Origin: a bacterium
Lineage (GTDB): Bacteria > Ratteibacteria > UBA8468 > B48-G9 > DSTR01
Direction of reading: 5' to 3'
Length of the DNA stretch: 52,497 bases
NCBI GenBank assembly: GCA_029551285.1
Contig: JAKPFT010000050.1
Location: 1-52,497, forward strand
The stretch's first letter is position 1, and each line of letters starts with the position of its first letter. The position numbers and the translations under genes are program-made. The notes under the pieces were generated by a model. It did no database searches and was not told where the DNA came from. It was given only the letters and a program-made list of their open reading frames with translations. Shown piece after piece: positions 35,244 through 42,937 of this stretch.

Positions 35244-35809
35244 TGCATCTTCTCCGGTGAAGTTTCCTTTGCCCCTGAAGACAGCAGAGACTGAAGGGCT
35301 TTTCGCACACCTTCGGTCACCGCCCGGGAAGAAATCGTGGCGCCACTGATGGCATCAATCCGGCCCCCGGACTGTTCTGACTTTAAATAGAGATTTTCCA
35401 GCCCCAACCGCTCAAACTGTTTCAGAAAATTCTCCTGCGCCACTTTTGCTCCCAGCCCCGGCGTTTCATTATGCTGGAGAATTTTCACCTTCCTGACAGC
35501 ACCGTCCTTTTCCACACCGACCAGAATGACCAGCAGACCGCCGTAGCCGGTGGCTCGCTGCTCAACGATGGAACCAAGGTGGTTTCCCTGGCCGTCATAG
35601 ACCCGAGTGACCGACAGTTGAGCCCGTGGTTCTTTCTCAAACCTGACTCCCTCCGGGAACATCTCCCGGAAAAGATTTTCGGTCTCCTTTCTTTTCTGTT
35701 CTTCTATTCGGGGAAGGGTAATGGCATAGACCTGGGCCAGCAACAAACCAGCCGCGATGGTAATCACCAGAAGCACCACCACTCCCTGAACCAGTTCGCT
35801 TTTTTTCAT
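35240..35809 (-). CDS. rnfG: RnfG, covalent-FMN subunit of the Rnf complex
   Basis: A periplasm-facing flavoprotein anchored by one N-terminal helix (LVQGVVVLLVITIAAGLLLA). The covalent FMN site is ISGATISSRAVTEGV, with Thr as the attachment residue. I prefer ATG at 35809; a TTG at 35815, overlapping the rnfD stop, would add two residues. About 189 residues, normal for the family. Confidence 0.95.
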   Translation of the reverse strand: MKKSELVQGVVVLLVITIAAGLLLAQVYAITLPRIEEQKRKETENLFREMFPEGVRFEKEPRAQLSVTRVYDGQGNHLGSIVEQRATGYGGLLVILVGVEKDGAVRKVKILQHNETPGLGAKVAQENFLKQFERLGLENLYLKSEQSGGRIDAISGATISSRAVTEGVRKALQSLLSSGAKETSPEKMQ

Positions 35810-35811
35810 CG

Positions 35812-36771
35812 TCAAGCCTGTCCCGAACTTTTCTTCTCCGGCAAGACCGCACCGTAACGCACCGGATAGGTCAACCGGTCAATCATCGGAACCAGCATAT
35901 TCATGAAAAGAATGGCGTAGCAGACACCTTCCGGATAACCGCCCTGCATCCGGATAAGCACCGTAATAATTCCGCAGCCGATACCAAAAATCAACTTCCC
36001 CCGGCTGGTGAGCGGAGAGGTAACATAGTCGGTAGCCATAAAGAAAGCACCCAGTATTAAGCCGCCGGCCAGAAGTTGAAAGGCTACGTTCTGACGAAAA
36101 ATTGCGGAAAGAACCGCCACCGTCGCTAGATAGGCCAGGGGGATATGCCAGGTAATGATTCTCCTGGCCAGCAGCAGGGCGGCCCCCAAGAGAAGAAGCA
36201 AGACGCTGGTCTCTCCAAGGCAACCGGCCCTGACGCCTAAAAACATCTCTTTCAGTGAAGGCAGCGGGCCGGCTAAGTGCTCTTTAACCGCGGTCAAAGG
36301 CGTGGCGCCACTGACAGCATCCACACCGGTCTGAAAGGGCGGGTAAAAGCGTGTCATCTCCACCGGAAAAGAGGCTAAGAGAATTGCCCTGGCCGCCAGT
36401 GCCGGGTTAAAAATGTTGTAGCCCAACCCGCCAAAAAGTTCCTTGACCAGAAAGATGGCTGAGAAACCTCCCAGGGCCGCCATCCACAGCGGCAGCCGCG
36501 GGGGAAGGACAAAAGAAAGCAGAAGACCGGTGACCACAGCACTTCCATCCTTAACCCTGACCGGCCGATGAAAGACAGCCTGGCTGGCCGCCTCCGTCAC
36601 CAGACAGGTTACAACCGTAACAGCCATAATCTTCAGCGCCCGCAGACCGAAGAAGAAAATACTGCCAGCCGCGGCTGGCAGCAGCGCCAGAACCACTGTC
36701 CACATTACCTGACCGGTCGTCTCCGAAGAATGCAGATGGGGTGCGGGACTCAACAAAGGCAGTTTCTCCAC
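35812..36771 (-). CDS. rnfD: RnfD, FMN-binding membrane subunit of the Rnf complex
   Basis: A 319-residue multi-pass protein. The start is GTG at 36771 with AGGAGAAGGG before it. LSPAPHLHSSETTGQVMW is the typical N-terminal block; LFGGLGYNIFNPALAARAILLASFP and the flavin site VSGATPLTAV (Thr about residue 160) follow, then FMATDYVTSPLTSRGKLIFGIGCG near the C-terminus. It lies 12 bp after rnfC and overlaps rnfG. Confidence 0.96.
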   Translation of the reverse strand: MEKLPLLSPAPHLHSSETTGQVMWTVVLALLPAAAGSIFFFGLRALKIMAVTVVTCLVTEAASQAVFHRPVRVKDGSAVVTGLLLSFVLPPRLPLWMAALGGFSAIFLVKELFGGLGYNIFNPALAARAILLASFPVEMTRFYPPFQTGVDAVSGATPLTAVKEHLAGPLPSLKEMFLGVRAGCLGETSVLLLLLGAALLLARRIITWHIPLAYLATVAVLSAIFRQNVAFQLLAGGLILGAFFMATDYVTSPLTSRGKLIFGIGCGIITVLIRMQGGYPEGVCYAILFMNMLVPMIDRLTYPVRYGAVLPEKKSSGQA

Positions 36772-36783
36772 TTTCCCTTCTCC

Positions 36784-38088
36784 TCAGGCTGTTTTCTTCT
36801 CCCTCAACTCAGCCTTGGCCCACTTGAACCAGGCCACCAGAGGCAATCTTGAGGGACAGACATAGGCGCAACAACCGCATTCAATACAATCATTCACATA
36901 TAACTGGCGACAGCCTTCCCAGTTGCCCAGCCTGGCCTGACGGCCTATCTCTGCGGGCGCTAACCTCATCGGACAGGCCTGAAGACACCGACCGCAGCGG
37001 ATACACGGGGCTTCCTCAGAAAAACCCTCCCGGGGACCCAGCACCAGCAACCCGCTGGTTCCCTTCAGCACCGGAAGGCTGGTTTCCGGCAGGGCCTGGC
37101 CCATCATGGGACCACCCATCACCAGCCGCTTCCGTCCGTCCAGTTTGACCTGGCAAAAATTCAGGATAGCCTCCACCGGTGTGCCAATAGCCACCCGCAG
37201 GTTGCTGGGTTTTTCCACCAGACCGCCCAGGGTGAGTACCCGCTGCACCAGAGGCCAGCCTTCCGTAACCGCCTGCTTTATGGCCAGAGCCGTCTGGACA
37301 TTAAAAACCAGACAGCCCACATCAATGGGCAGTTTCCCTGATGGAACCTGACGGCCGGTCACCGCTTCAATGAGCTGCTTTTCACTCCCCTGAGGGTAGC
37401 GCTCCGGCAGAATTTTTAATTCAACTTTCAATTCCGGTTCCAGTTTTTTCAGGTAAGGCCGGACAATCTCGTCCAGACCGTCCTTATCGCCTTCCAGCGC
37501 CACGGTGGCTTTTCCGGTACCCACGGCCCGGCAGATAATCTGTAATCCTTCCACCACACCAGCGGTCTCTTCTCTCAAAACCCGCTCATCACAGGTAAGA
37601 AAAGGTTCACATTCGCAACCGTTCAGAATGACCAGTTCCGCCCTGCGGCCTGGTGGCAGAGAAAGCTTGACATGGGTGGGAAAAGCCGCGCCACCCATTC
37701 CGACAATACCCGCCTGGCGCACACCTTCAACCAGTTGTTCCGAAGCAAGACTGCGCCAGTCACGGCTGATAGTTTCAATTCTGCGGTTAGAACCATCGTT
37801 TTCAATGGTAATCGCCAGGCTGCGCCGGCCAGACGGCAGATAGCAATAATCAACCGAGCTCACCCGGCCGGAGATGCTGGCGTGGAGGCAACTGCTGACA
37901 AAACCATTCGCCTGGCCAATCAGTTGACCTTGAACAACCTCGTCTCCCTTCTTGACTACAGGTGTGGCCGCCGCGCCGGTGTGCTGACTGAGAGGCAGCA
38001 CCACCCGCTCCGGCTGCAAAAATTCCTGGATGGGGAAATTGCGGCTTAACCTCTTGAAGGAAAGGGGGTGAACTCCACCGCTTATCAT
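36784..38088 (-). CDS. rnfC: RnfC, NADH-binding iron-sulfur subunit of the Rnf complex
   Basis: A 434-residue peripheral subunit that exchanges electrons with NAD(H). I chose ATG at 38088 (MISGGVHPLSFKRLSRN), the usual RnfC opening, 1 bp after the upstream stop and preceded by GGAG. Features: biotinyl-lipoyl-like N-terminus (VVKKGDEVVQGQLIGQANG), NAD/FMN domain (GMGGAAFPTHVKLSLP, ILNGCECEPFLTCDERV), SLBB-like region, and two 4Fe-4S motifs, CIRCGRCLQACPMRLAP and CIECGCCAYVCPSRLPL. First gene of rnfCDGEA. Confidence 0.97.
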   Translation of the reverse strand: MISGGVHPLSFKRLSRNFPIQEFLQPERVVLPLSQHTGAAATPVVKKGDEVVQGQLIGQANGFVSSCLHASISGRVSSVDYCYLPSGRRSLAITIENDGSNRRIETISRDWRSLASEQLVEGVRQAGIVGMGGAAFPTHVKLSLPPGRRAELVILNGCECEPFLTCDERVLREETAGVVEGLQIICRAVGTGKATVALEGDKDGLDEIVRPYLKKLEPELKVELKILPERYPQGSEKQLIEAVTGRQVPSGKLPIDVGCLVFNVQTALAIKQAVTEGWPLVQRVLTLGGLVEKPSNLRVAIGTPVEAILNFCQVKLDGRKRLVMGGPMMGQALPETSLPVLKGTSGLLVLGPREGFSEEAPCIRCGRCLQACPMRLAPAEIGRQARLGNWEGCRQLYVNDCIECGCCAYVCPSRLPLVAWFKWAKAELREKKTA

Positions 38089-38089
38089 C

Positions 38090-39304
38090 TCAGGCTCCGA
38101 ATTTCTGCAGGCGCAGGCTGCAGGCCAGCATGAGTGGCATGGCTTCCGTGGAATGAAAAACGCCCAACATGCCTTCGGCACACTCCCGTTCGGTAAAGCG
38201 GTTCACATGGTCAGGAATGATGTACCTGGAAAGCATCATAAAAGGCACCGGGTGCCAGGAATGGCTGTGGAGAACCGCCGGCGTGGAATGGTCTCCGGTA
38301 ATCACCACCACCTCAAACCCCATCTCTCTGACAGCGGCAATTTTGCTGTCAATCTGTTCCAGGGCCTGGACCTTGCCGGAAAAATTTCCATCTTCACCCA
38401 TGGCGTCGGTTTTTTTCACATGCAGGTAGAAAAAATCGTAGTTCTGATAAGCCTGGCGCACCGTTTCCAGCTGGTCATCCAGACCATCACCGGTGGGCAA
38501 AATGTCCATGCCCACCAGTCTGGCCAGCCCTTTGTACATGGGATAGGTGGCCACGCAGGCGGCTCGCAGGAGATAACGTTTCTCAAAAGTGGGAATCTCC
38601 GGAAACCGGGAGAAACCTCTCAGCAGAAGGGTATTGGCCCTGGACTGGACCGGTTTCAAGACTTCTTCCACCCTCTGCAGGAATTCCGTCAGAACCCGGG
38701 CGGTGGTCCCGGCCTCAGGAGAAAGAGCCTCAATCGGCCGCAGTTTTTCCCCTTCCTTCTGGGGGTCGTTTTCCGTTACCGCTGGAGATAAGGATGGACC
38801 GGATAACAGCACTGCCAGCCGGTGCTCCTTTACAGTCTTGACCGTCACCCTGACCCCGGAAACCTCTCCTACCTTGCTTTGAATCAATTCCACCAGCCGC
38901 CGGTTTTCCTCCGTGGAGATTCTTCCGGCCCGACGGTCAGTGACCACCCGTTCAGCATCCATCGTGGCAAAATTACCCCGGATGGCCAGGTCATCTTTGC
39001 CCACAGCCAGTCCAATCCCGAGACACTCCAGAATCCCCCGGCCAATCTGATACTTAATCGGGTCATAACCGAAAAGTCCAAGATGCGCCGGTCCACTACC
39101 TGGAGTAATACCGGCAGACACCGGCATCATCAGTCCGCAGGCTGCGCCGTGGGCCAGTGCGTCCAGATTGGGAATATGGGCTGTCTCCAGTTCCGTCAGG
39201 CCGGTCTCAGAATGGGGAAGTCCGCCCAGACCATCAATCACCACCAGCAGAATCTTGTGCTCGTTTCTCTGCACCAGTTGCGGAAGAATCGTTTCTGTGT
39301 CCAT
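38090..39304 (-). CDS. apgM: Cofactor-independent phosphoglycerate mutase, archaeal type (ApgM)
   Basis: Interconverts 3- and 2-phosphoglycerate without bisphosphoglycerate; alkaline-phosphatase superfamily. The chosen ATG at 39304 follows AAAGGAGG; a longer in-frame reading to 39505 would run through the divergent promoter and into rsmI. Signatures: ILLVVIDGLGGLP (first metal Asp), ETAHIPNLDALA, VSAGITPGSGPAHLGLFGYDP with the nucleophilic Ser, YLHVKKTDAMGEDGNF, and VVITGDHSTPAVLHSHSWHPVP with the remaining metal ligands. 404 residues, normal. It ends 1 bp before rnfC and shares a promoter with the rnf operon, linking lower glycolysis to energy conservation. Confidence 0.95.
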   Translation of the reverse strand: MDTETILPQLVQRNEHKILLVVIDGLGGLPHSETGLTELETAHIPNLDALAHGAACGLMMPVSAGITPGSGPAHLGLFGYDPIKYQIGRGILECLGIGLAVGKDDLAIRGNFATMDAERVVTDRRAGRISTEENRRLVELIQSKVGEVSGVRVTVKTVKEHRLAVLLSGPSLSPAVTENDPQKEGEKLRPIEALSPEAGTTARVLTEFLQRVEEVLKPVQSRANTLLLRGFSRFPEIPTFEKRYLLRAACVATYPMYKGLARLVGMDILPTGDGLDDQLETVRQAYQNYDFFYLHVKKTDAMGEDGNFSGKVQALEQIDSKIAAVREMGFEVVVITGDHSTPAVLHSHSWHPVPFMMLSRYIIPDHVNRFTERECAEGMLGVFHSTEAMPLMLACSLRLQKFGA

Positions 39305-39337
39305 GTTACTTCTGCCTCCTTTATCCAGGTGGTTATT

Positions 39338-39366
39338 TTGGGGAAGTAATGGCCGTAGGATATAAT
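39338..39366 (+). promoter_or_regulatory. Promoter for the rsmI operon
   Basis: TTGGGG (39338-39343), 17-bp spacer and a perfect TATAAT (39361-39366), giving a leader of about 32 nt. Its -10 overlaps the -10 of the opposite promoter by two bases. Confidence 0.6.
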
Positions 39367-39385
39367 CTAAAAAGCAAAAAGTCAA
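39357..39385 (-). promoter_or_regulatory. Promoter for apgM-rnfCDGEA
   Basis: Minus strand TTGACT (39385-39380), 17-bp spacer and TATCCT (39362-39357), about 50 bp before the apgM start. It interlocks with the rsmI promoter on the other strand, so RNA polymerase probably cannot occupy both at once. Confidence 0.6.
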
Positions 39386-39404
39386 GACAACTTTCGGAGC
39401 GGGT

Positions 39405-40127
39405 ATGCTGTATGTGGTGGCAACACCTATTGGCCATCTGGGAGATATTACTTTGAGGGCGCTGGAAACGCTGAAAGAGGTTGACGGGATTGTCTGTGAA
39501 GACACCCGGGAGACACTTAAACTGCTTCGCCACTACGGGATAGAAAAGCCCCTGTTCAGTTTCTTCCGGGAAAAGGAAAAAGAGAGGCTGCCTTCTCTCC
39601 TGAGATGGCTGAAAGAAGGGAAAGACCTGGCCCTGGTTTGTGACCGGGGAACTCCGGCTATCTCTGACCCGGCCTATCTGCTGGTCAGGGCAGCCAGGGC
39701 GGCTGGCATACCGGTGTCAGCAGTGCCTGGACCTTCTGCTCTCACCGCGGCTCTCTCCGTTTCCGGTTTACCGACCGACGCTGTCTCCTTTTACGGCTTT
39801 CTGCCGCGTAAGGCCGGAAAGAAAAAAAGACTGCTGGAAAATCTTCAGGAGCGTGAAGAAACCCTGGTGTTTCTTGAGTCTACCCACCGTATCCTGGAGA
39901 CACTGGCGCTGATCGGGGAAGTTTTCAAAAACCGGGAAATCACCGTCTGCCGGGAATTGACAAAAAAATTTGAAGAGATAAGAACCGGCCTGGCCAGTGA
40001 AAGCGTTCACTGGTTCCAGGGGGAAAACCGCCGGGGAGAGTTCGTCATCATCGTCAGAGGCAGGAGCCGAAAGGAAAAAACCTCCGGGCAAAATTGCCTG
40101 GGTGAAGGAGGCAAAACATGGTCATGA
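39405..40127 (+). CDS. rsmI: RsmI, 16S rRNA 2'-O-ribose C1402 methyltransferase
   Basis: SAM-dependent tetrapyrrole-methylase-fold enzyme that methylates the ribose of C1402 in 16S rRNA. A 240-residue protein, slightly short of typical. Signatures: LYVVATPIGHLGDITLRALE at the N-terminus, ICEDTR-like IVCEDTRETLKLL, ALVCDRGTPAISDPAYLLV, VSAVPGPSALTAALSVSGLP, FYGFLPRKAGKKKR, VFLESTHRI and CRELTKKFEEIRTG. It heads a plus-strand operon and overlaps the next start by 10 bp. Confidence 0.97.
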   Translation: MLYVVATPIGHLGDITLRALETLKEVDGIVCEDTRETLKLLRHYGIEKPLFSFFREKEKERLPSLLRWLKEGKDLALVCDRGTPAISDPAYLLVRAARAAGIPVSAVPGPSALTAALSVSGLPTDAVSFYGFLPRKAGKKKRLLENLQEREETLVFLESTHRILETLALIGEVFKNREITVCRELTKKFEEIRTGLASESVHWFQGENRRGEFVIIVRGRSRKEKTSGQNCLGEGGKTWS

Positions 40128-40900
40128 AGTTTTTCCGGAAAAAGAAGAATGCCCGGATTATTTTGTGGATTACCGCGATTCTCATCATCCCCGGTTTCCT
40201 CATCTGGGGCGTGGGCATCAGCGGCGGTGGCCGGACGCGCTACCTGGCTGCCACGGTTAACCGGGAAGGTATTACCCAGCGCGAATATTATCAGCAACTG
40301 AATCAGGTGGAACAGAACTACCGCCGCTTTTTTGGTGACCGTTTTGACGAAATCGCCCGCAATCTCAACCTGGAGAAGGCTGTTCTGGAGGAACTTATCC
40401 GCGAAAAACTGCTCACCCAGCAAGTCCGTCGACGTCACATCAGGGTCACCGACAGCGAAGTGATTGAAGCCATTAAATCCGACCCGGCTTTTCGTGACGA
40501 GCAGGGCAAGTTCAGTCAGGATAAGTTTTCCCGGATTATTGCCCAGATTCCTCCGGAAGAACTGAGTAAAATTGAGGAAGATACCAGACACCGTTTGCTG
40601 CAACAGAAGTTGAAGCAGGATGTGGTCGCGGAAGGAAACCTGAAGGTCACCGACCAGGAAGTTAAAGATTATCTGGAAAAAAACAAAGGGAGCAAAGCTG
40701 ACGAGGAACAGGTAAGGAAAATGCTGCTCTGGCAGAAGGAAGAAAAGTACTTTCACGACTGGTACGAACAGATTCGCCAGAAAGCGAAAGTGACCGTTTA
40801 CATGAATCTTCCGCAACCGGCGCCGGTGGCCAGCAGCGCGTCCAGGGCGACCTCGCCGGAAACCAGTGTAACCCCGGCGTCTCCCCCGGCTAAGAAGTGA
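40118..40900 (+). CDS. Membrane-anchored SurA-N-domain protein lacking a PPIase domain
   Basis: A 260-residue protein with a basic N-terminus and one membrane helix (IILWITAILIIPGFLIWGVG), giving an N-in anchored periplasmic protein like the start of PpiD. It continues with a SurA_N_3-type chaperone region (VNREGITQREYYQQLNQ, EELIREKLLTQQVRRRHIRVTDSEV, FRDEQGKFSQDKFSRII, LKVTDQEVKDYLEKN). No parvulin domain follows; the C-terminus is a Pro/Ala/Ser-rich tail. GGAGG lies 7 bp before the start. It is likely a membrane-tethered holdase for outer-membrane proteins. The separate parvulin at 15894-16724 might supply isomerase activity. Confidence 0.87.
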   Translation: MVMKFFRKKKNARIILWITAILIIPGFLIWGVGISGGGRTRYLAATVNREGITQREYYQQLNQVEQNYRRFFGDRFDEIARNLNLEKAVLEELIREKLLTQQVRRRHIRVTDSEVIEAIKSDPAFRDEQGKFSQDKFSRIIAQIPPEELSKIEEDTRHRLLQQKLKQDVVAEGNLKVTDQEVKDYLEKNKGSKADEEQVRKMLLWQKEEKYFHDWYEQIRQKAKVTVYMNLPQPAPVASSASRATSPETSVTPASPPAKK

Positions 40901-40910
40901 CCGAAGAAAA

Positions 40911-42128
40911 ATGGCGGAAATTAGACCGTTCACCGGCTGGCGGTACAACGAAATGATGGCTGGCGAGATTGGCCGGCTGCTGGCTCCTCCCTGGGACGTG
41001 ATTGATGAGGAAAAAAGGGCACGGCTTCTTAACCAGTCGCCCTACAACATCGTTCACCTGATTGACCGCAAGGCTGACCCGGCCAGGGTGGCCGTAGTCT
41101 GGCAACAGTGGAGAGAGCAAAAAATTGTCGTGCCGGAGACCGCTCCTTGCTTTTACCTTCTCCGGCACCGTTTCTCCCATCAGGGCCAGAACCTGGAACG
41201 CACGGGCATTCTGGCTCTTCTGAAGTTAGAGGACTTTTCTTCCGGCAGGGTCATACCTCATGAGCAAATCTTTGACCGGTACCGGGACAATCGGTTGAAA
41301 CTTATTGGGTGCTGCCGGGCTAACTTCAGTCCGGTTTTTCTTCTGTACAAAGATGGTCTCTGGCCAGAGAAACTGGTTGAAGAAGCCACGGCCTTGACCG
41401 AGACAGTCTTTGAAGGAGATAGCCTGACCCTTCTCCGGCTTAATCGGGAAACCGTGCTGGCCAGAATTCAGGAATTTTTTGAACCAGAGCCCTTGTTCAT
41501 CGCTGACGGGCACCATCGTTATCAGGCTGCGTTAGCCTATGCCAGGAACCATCCGCAACCAGAAAATCAGTATGTCATGGTCTACCTGGTCAGCCTGCGC
41601 TCCCCGGGGTTGCTCATTGCGCCAACCCACCGTTACATTCCGGGAGAAATCTCTCTGGAAAGGCCTGAACTCAAGTCTTATTTCCAGGTAGAAACCGTGC
41701 CGGACCTGTCCAGAATGTTTTCGGCCATGCCAGCAGACGGAACCACCTGTTTTGGTGCCTGGGATGGAAAAAAGTTTTTCGTACTTACCCTGAAAGAGAT
41801 GAACCAAATCCTGCCTTTTCTGCCAGAGCAACGCTCCCTCCCCTGGAAAACCCTGGATGGTGTGGTGCTCCATTACTTCCTTCTTCCCCGGCTCCTGGGC
41901 GTCAGCCATGAAGGCAGCGAGAAAAAATTCTTCTACGACCGGGACCCGGAAGCAGTCATGGCTAAACGCAGACAGCAAGGACAGGGTCTGGTCTTCTTCC
42001 TTCGGCCGGTGAAGAAAGAACAGTTTGTCGCGGTCGCCTCAAGCGGTGAGGTCATGCCCCAGAAGTCAACCTATTTCTTCCCGAAGGTACCTTCGGGACT
42101 GGTAATCCACTATTTTGGAAAGCAGTAA
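40911..42128 (+). CDS. DUF1015-family protein
   Basis: A 405-residue conserved bacterial protein of unknown function. The family pattern is unmistakable: AEIRPFTGWRYNE, LAPPWDVIDEEKRARLLNQSPYNIVHLI, GILALLKLEDFSSGRVIPHEQIFDRYRDNRLKLI, and LFIADGHHRYQAALAYA with a conserved His-His pair. PEQRSLPWKTLDGVVLHYFLL follows, then FFYDRDPEAVM, and the end MPQKSTYFFPKVPSGLVIH. It follows the SurA-N gene by 10 bp in the rsmI operon. In other bacteria DUF1015 genes are often near serine or central-metabolism genes; nothing here narrows it. Confidence 0.92.
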   Translation: MAEIRPFTGWRYNEMMAGEIGRLLAPPWDVIDEEKRARLLNQSPYNIVHLIDRKADPARVAVVWQQWREQKIVVPETAPCFYLLRHRFSHQGQNLERTGILALLKLEDFSSGRVIPHEQIFDRYRDNRLKLIGCCRANFSPVFLLYKDGLWPEKLVEEATALTETVFEGDSLTLLRLNRETVLARIQEFFEPEPLFIADGHHRYQAALAYARNHPQPENQYVMVYLVSLRSPGLLIAPTHRYIPGEISLERPELKSYFQVETVPDLSRMFSAMPADGTTCFGAWDGKKFFVLTLKEMNQILPFLPEQRSLPWKTLDGVVLHYFLLPRLLGVSHEGSEKKFFYDRDPEAVMAKRRQQGQGLVFFLRPVKKEQFVAVASSGEVMPQKSTYFFPKVPSGLVIHYFGKQ

Positions 42129-42145
42129 AAACTCGCGGGGGTTAG

Positions 42146-42394
42146 ATGGCTACCATTTACGCCGACCGCGTTGAGGGCTTAGCCTGCCGGTGCTGCCAGG
42201 GGCACATCGCAACCTTCAAGGTGGAAAAAGATGGCCTGCGCTGTCTCTGGTGCAGCACCAAAATTACCTGCCGGACACCGGTGGAGTTTGTCATCAAAGG
42301 TGCGTGCGCCTGTACTCCGGAGCCAGACCGAACCACCTTTGTGGTGGACACTGATGGCGTTAAGACCTGCACCCGCTGCGGTACGGTAAGGTAA
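42146..42394 (+). CDS. Small Cys-rich, probably zinc-binding protein
   Basis: An 82-residue protein with ten Cys residues: CRCC near the N-terminus, CLWC, single Cys residues, CAC, and CTRCG at the C-terminus. The spacing suggests one or two zinc ribbons, or less likely an iron-sulfur site. It has no signal peptide and no membrane helix, and GGGGG precedes its ATG. It is placed between the DUF1015 gene (17 bp) and ispF (36 bp) on the same strand, so it is very likely translated. I do not recognise the family. Confidence 0.75.
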   Translation: MATIYADRVEGLACRCCQGHIATFKVEKDGLRCLWCSTKITCRTPVEFVIKGACACTPEPDRTTFVVDTDGVKTCTRCGTVR

Positions 42395-42430
42395 ACAGCC
42401 GGTTAACCGGTGGGCGAAGGAAAACAAGCA

Positions 42431-42937
42431 ATGAAAATCGGTCTTGGTTTTGACCTGCACCGGCTTCAGAAAAATCGGCCGCTTTACCTTGGTGGCGTCA
42501 GAATTGATTATCCTTCCGGTCTGCTCGGACACAGCGATGGTGATGTCATTCTCCATGCTGTCGCCGACGCCCTTCTGGGCAGCCTGGCCAGACCGGACAT
42601 CGGTTGTCTCTTTCCCGACACCGACCCTTCCCTTAAAGGTATTCGCAGTACAGAAATTTTAAAAAAGGTGATGGCCATGCTCCGTCAGGAGCGCTATGGA
42701 GTTCACAACCTGGATGTCATCATCATCTGTGAGAAGCCAAAATTAGCCCCCTACTACGAAGAAATCAGGAAAAGCCTGGCCGGACTGCTAAAAATTCCTT
42801 TATCCCGGGTCGGTCTGAAGGCTAAAACAGCCGAACAGCTTGGCTTTATCGGCCGTGGCCAGGCCATCGCCTGCTGGGCCGCGGTACTGGTAAGACCCCT
42901 TTTGCCTCAAAAATCAAGTTTCACTTCGCGCAGATGA
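42431..42937 (+). CDS. ispF: IspF, 2-C-methyl-D-erythritol 2,4-cyclodiphosphate synthase
   Basis: Fifth enzyme of the MEP isoprenoid pathway. The ATG at 42431 (MKIGLGFDLHRL) follows AAGGA; a GTG 21 bp upstream in frame is not needed. Zinc-site residues are in GFDLHRL and HAVADALLGS, and the other signatures are LGHSDGDVILH, DIGCLFPDTDPSLKGI and AKTAEQLGFIGRGQAIACWA. 168 residues, normal. The last 31 bp overlap the end of the convergent oxidoreductase gene, so the C-terminal extension (LPQKSSFTSRR) is encoded by shared DNA. Confidence 0.97.
   Translation: MKIGLGFDLHRLQKNRPLYLGGVRIDYPSGLLGHSDGDVILHAVADALLGSLARPDIGCLFPDTDPSLKGIRSTEILKKVMAMLRQERYGVHNLDVIIICEKPKLAPYYEEIRKSLAGLLKIPLSRVGLKAKTAEQLGFIGRGQAIACWAAVLVRPLLPQKSSFTSRR

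Noticed and set aside
38093-38181. Longer N-terminus for RnfC starting at 38181
   Set aside because: The extra residues are read from the apgM coding end and lack homology; the MISGGVHP start follows GGAG and matches the family.
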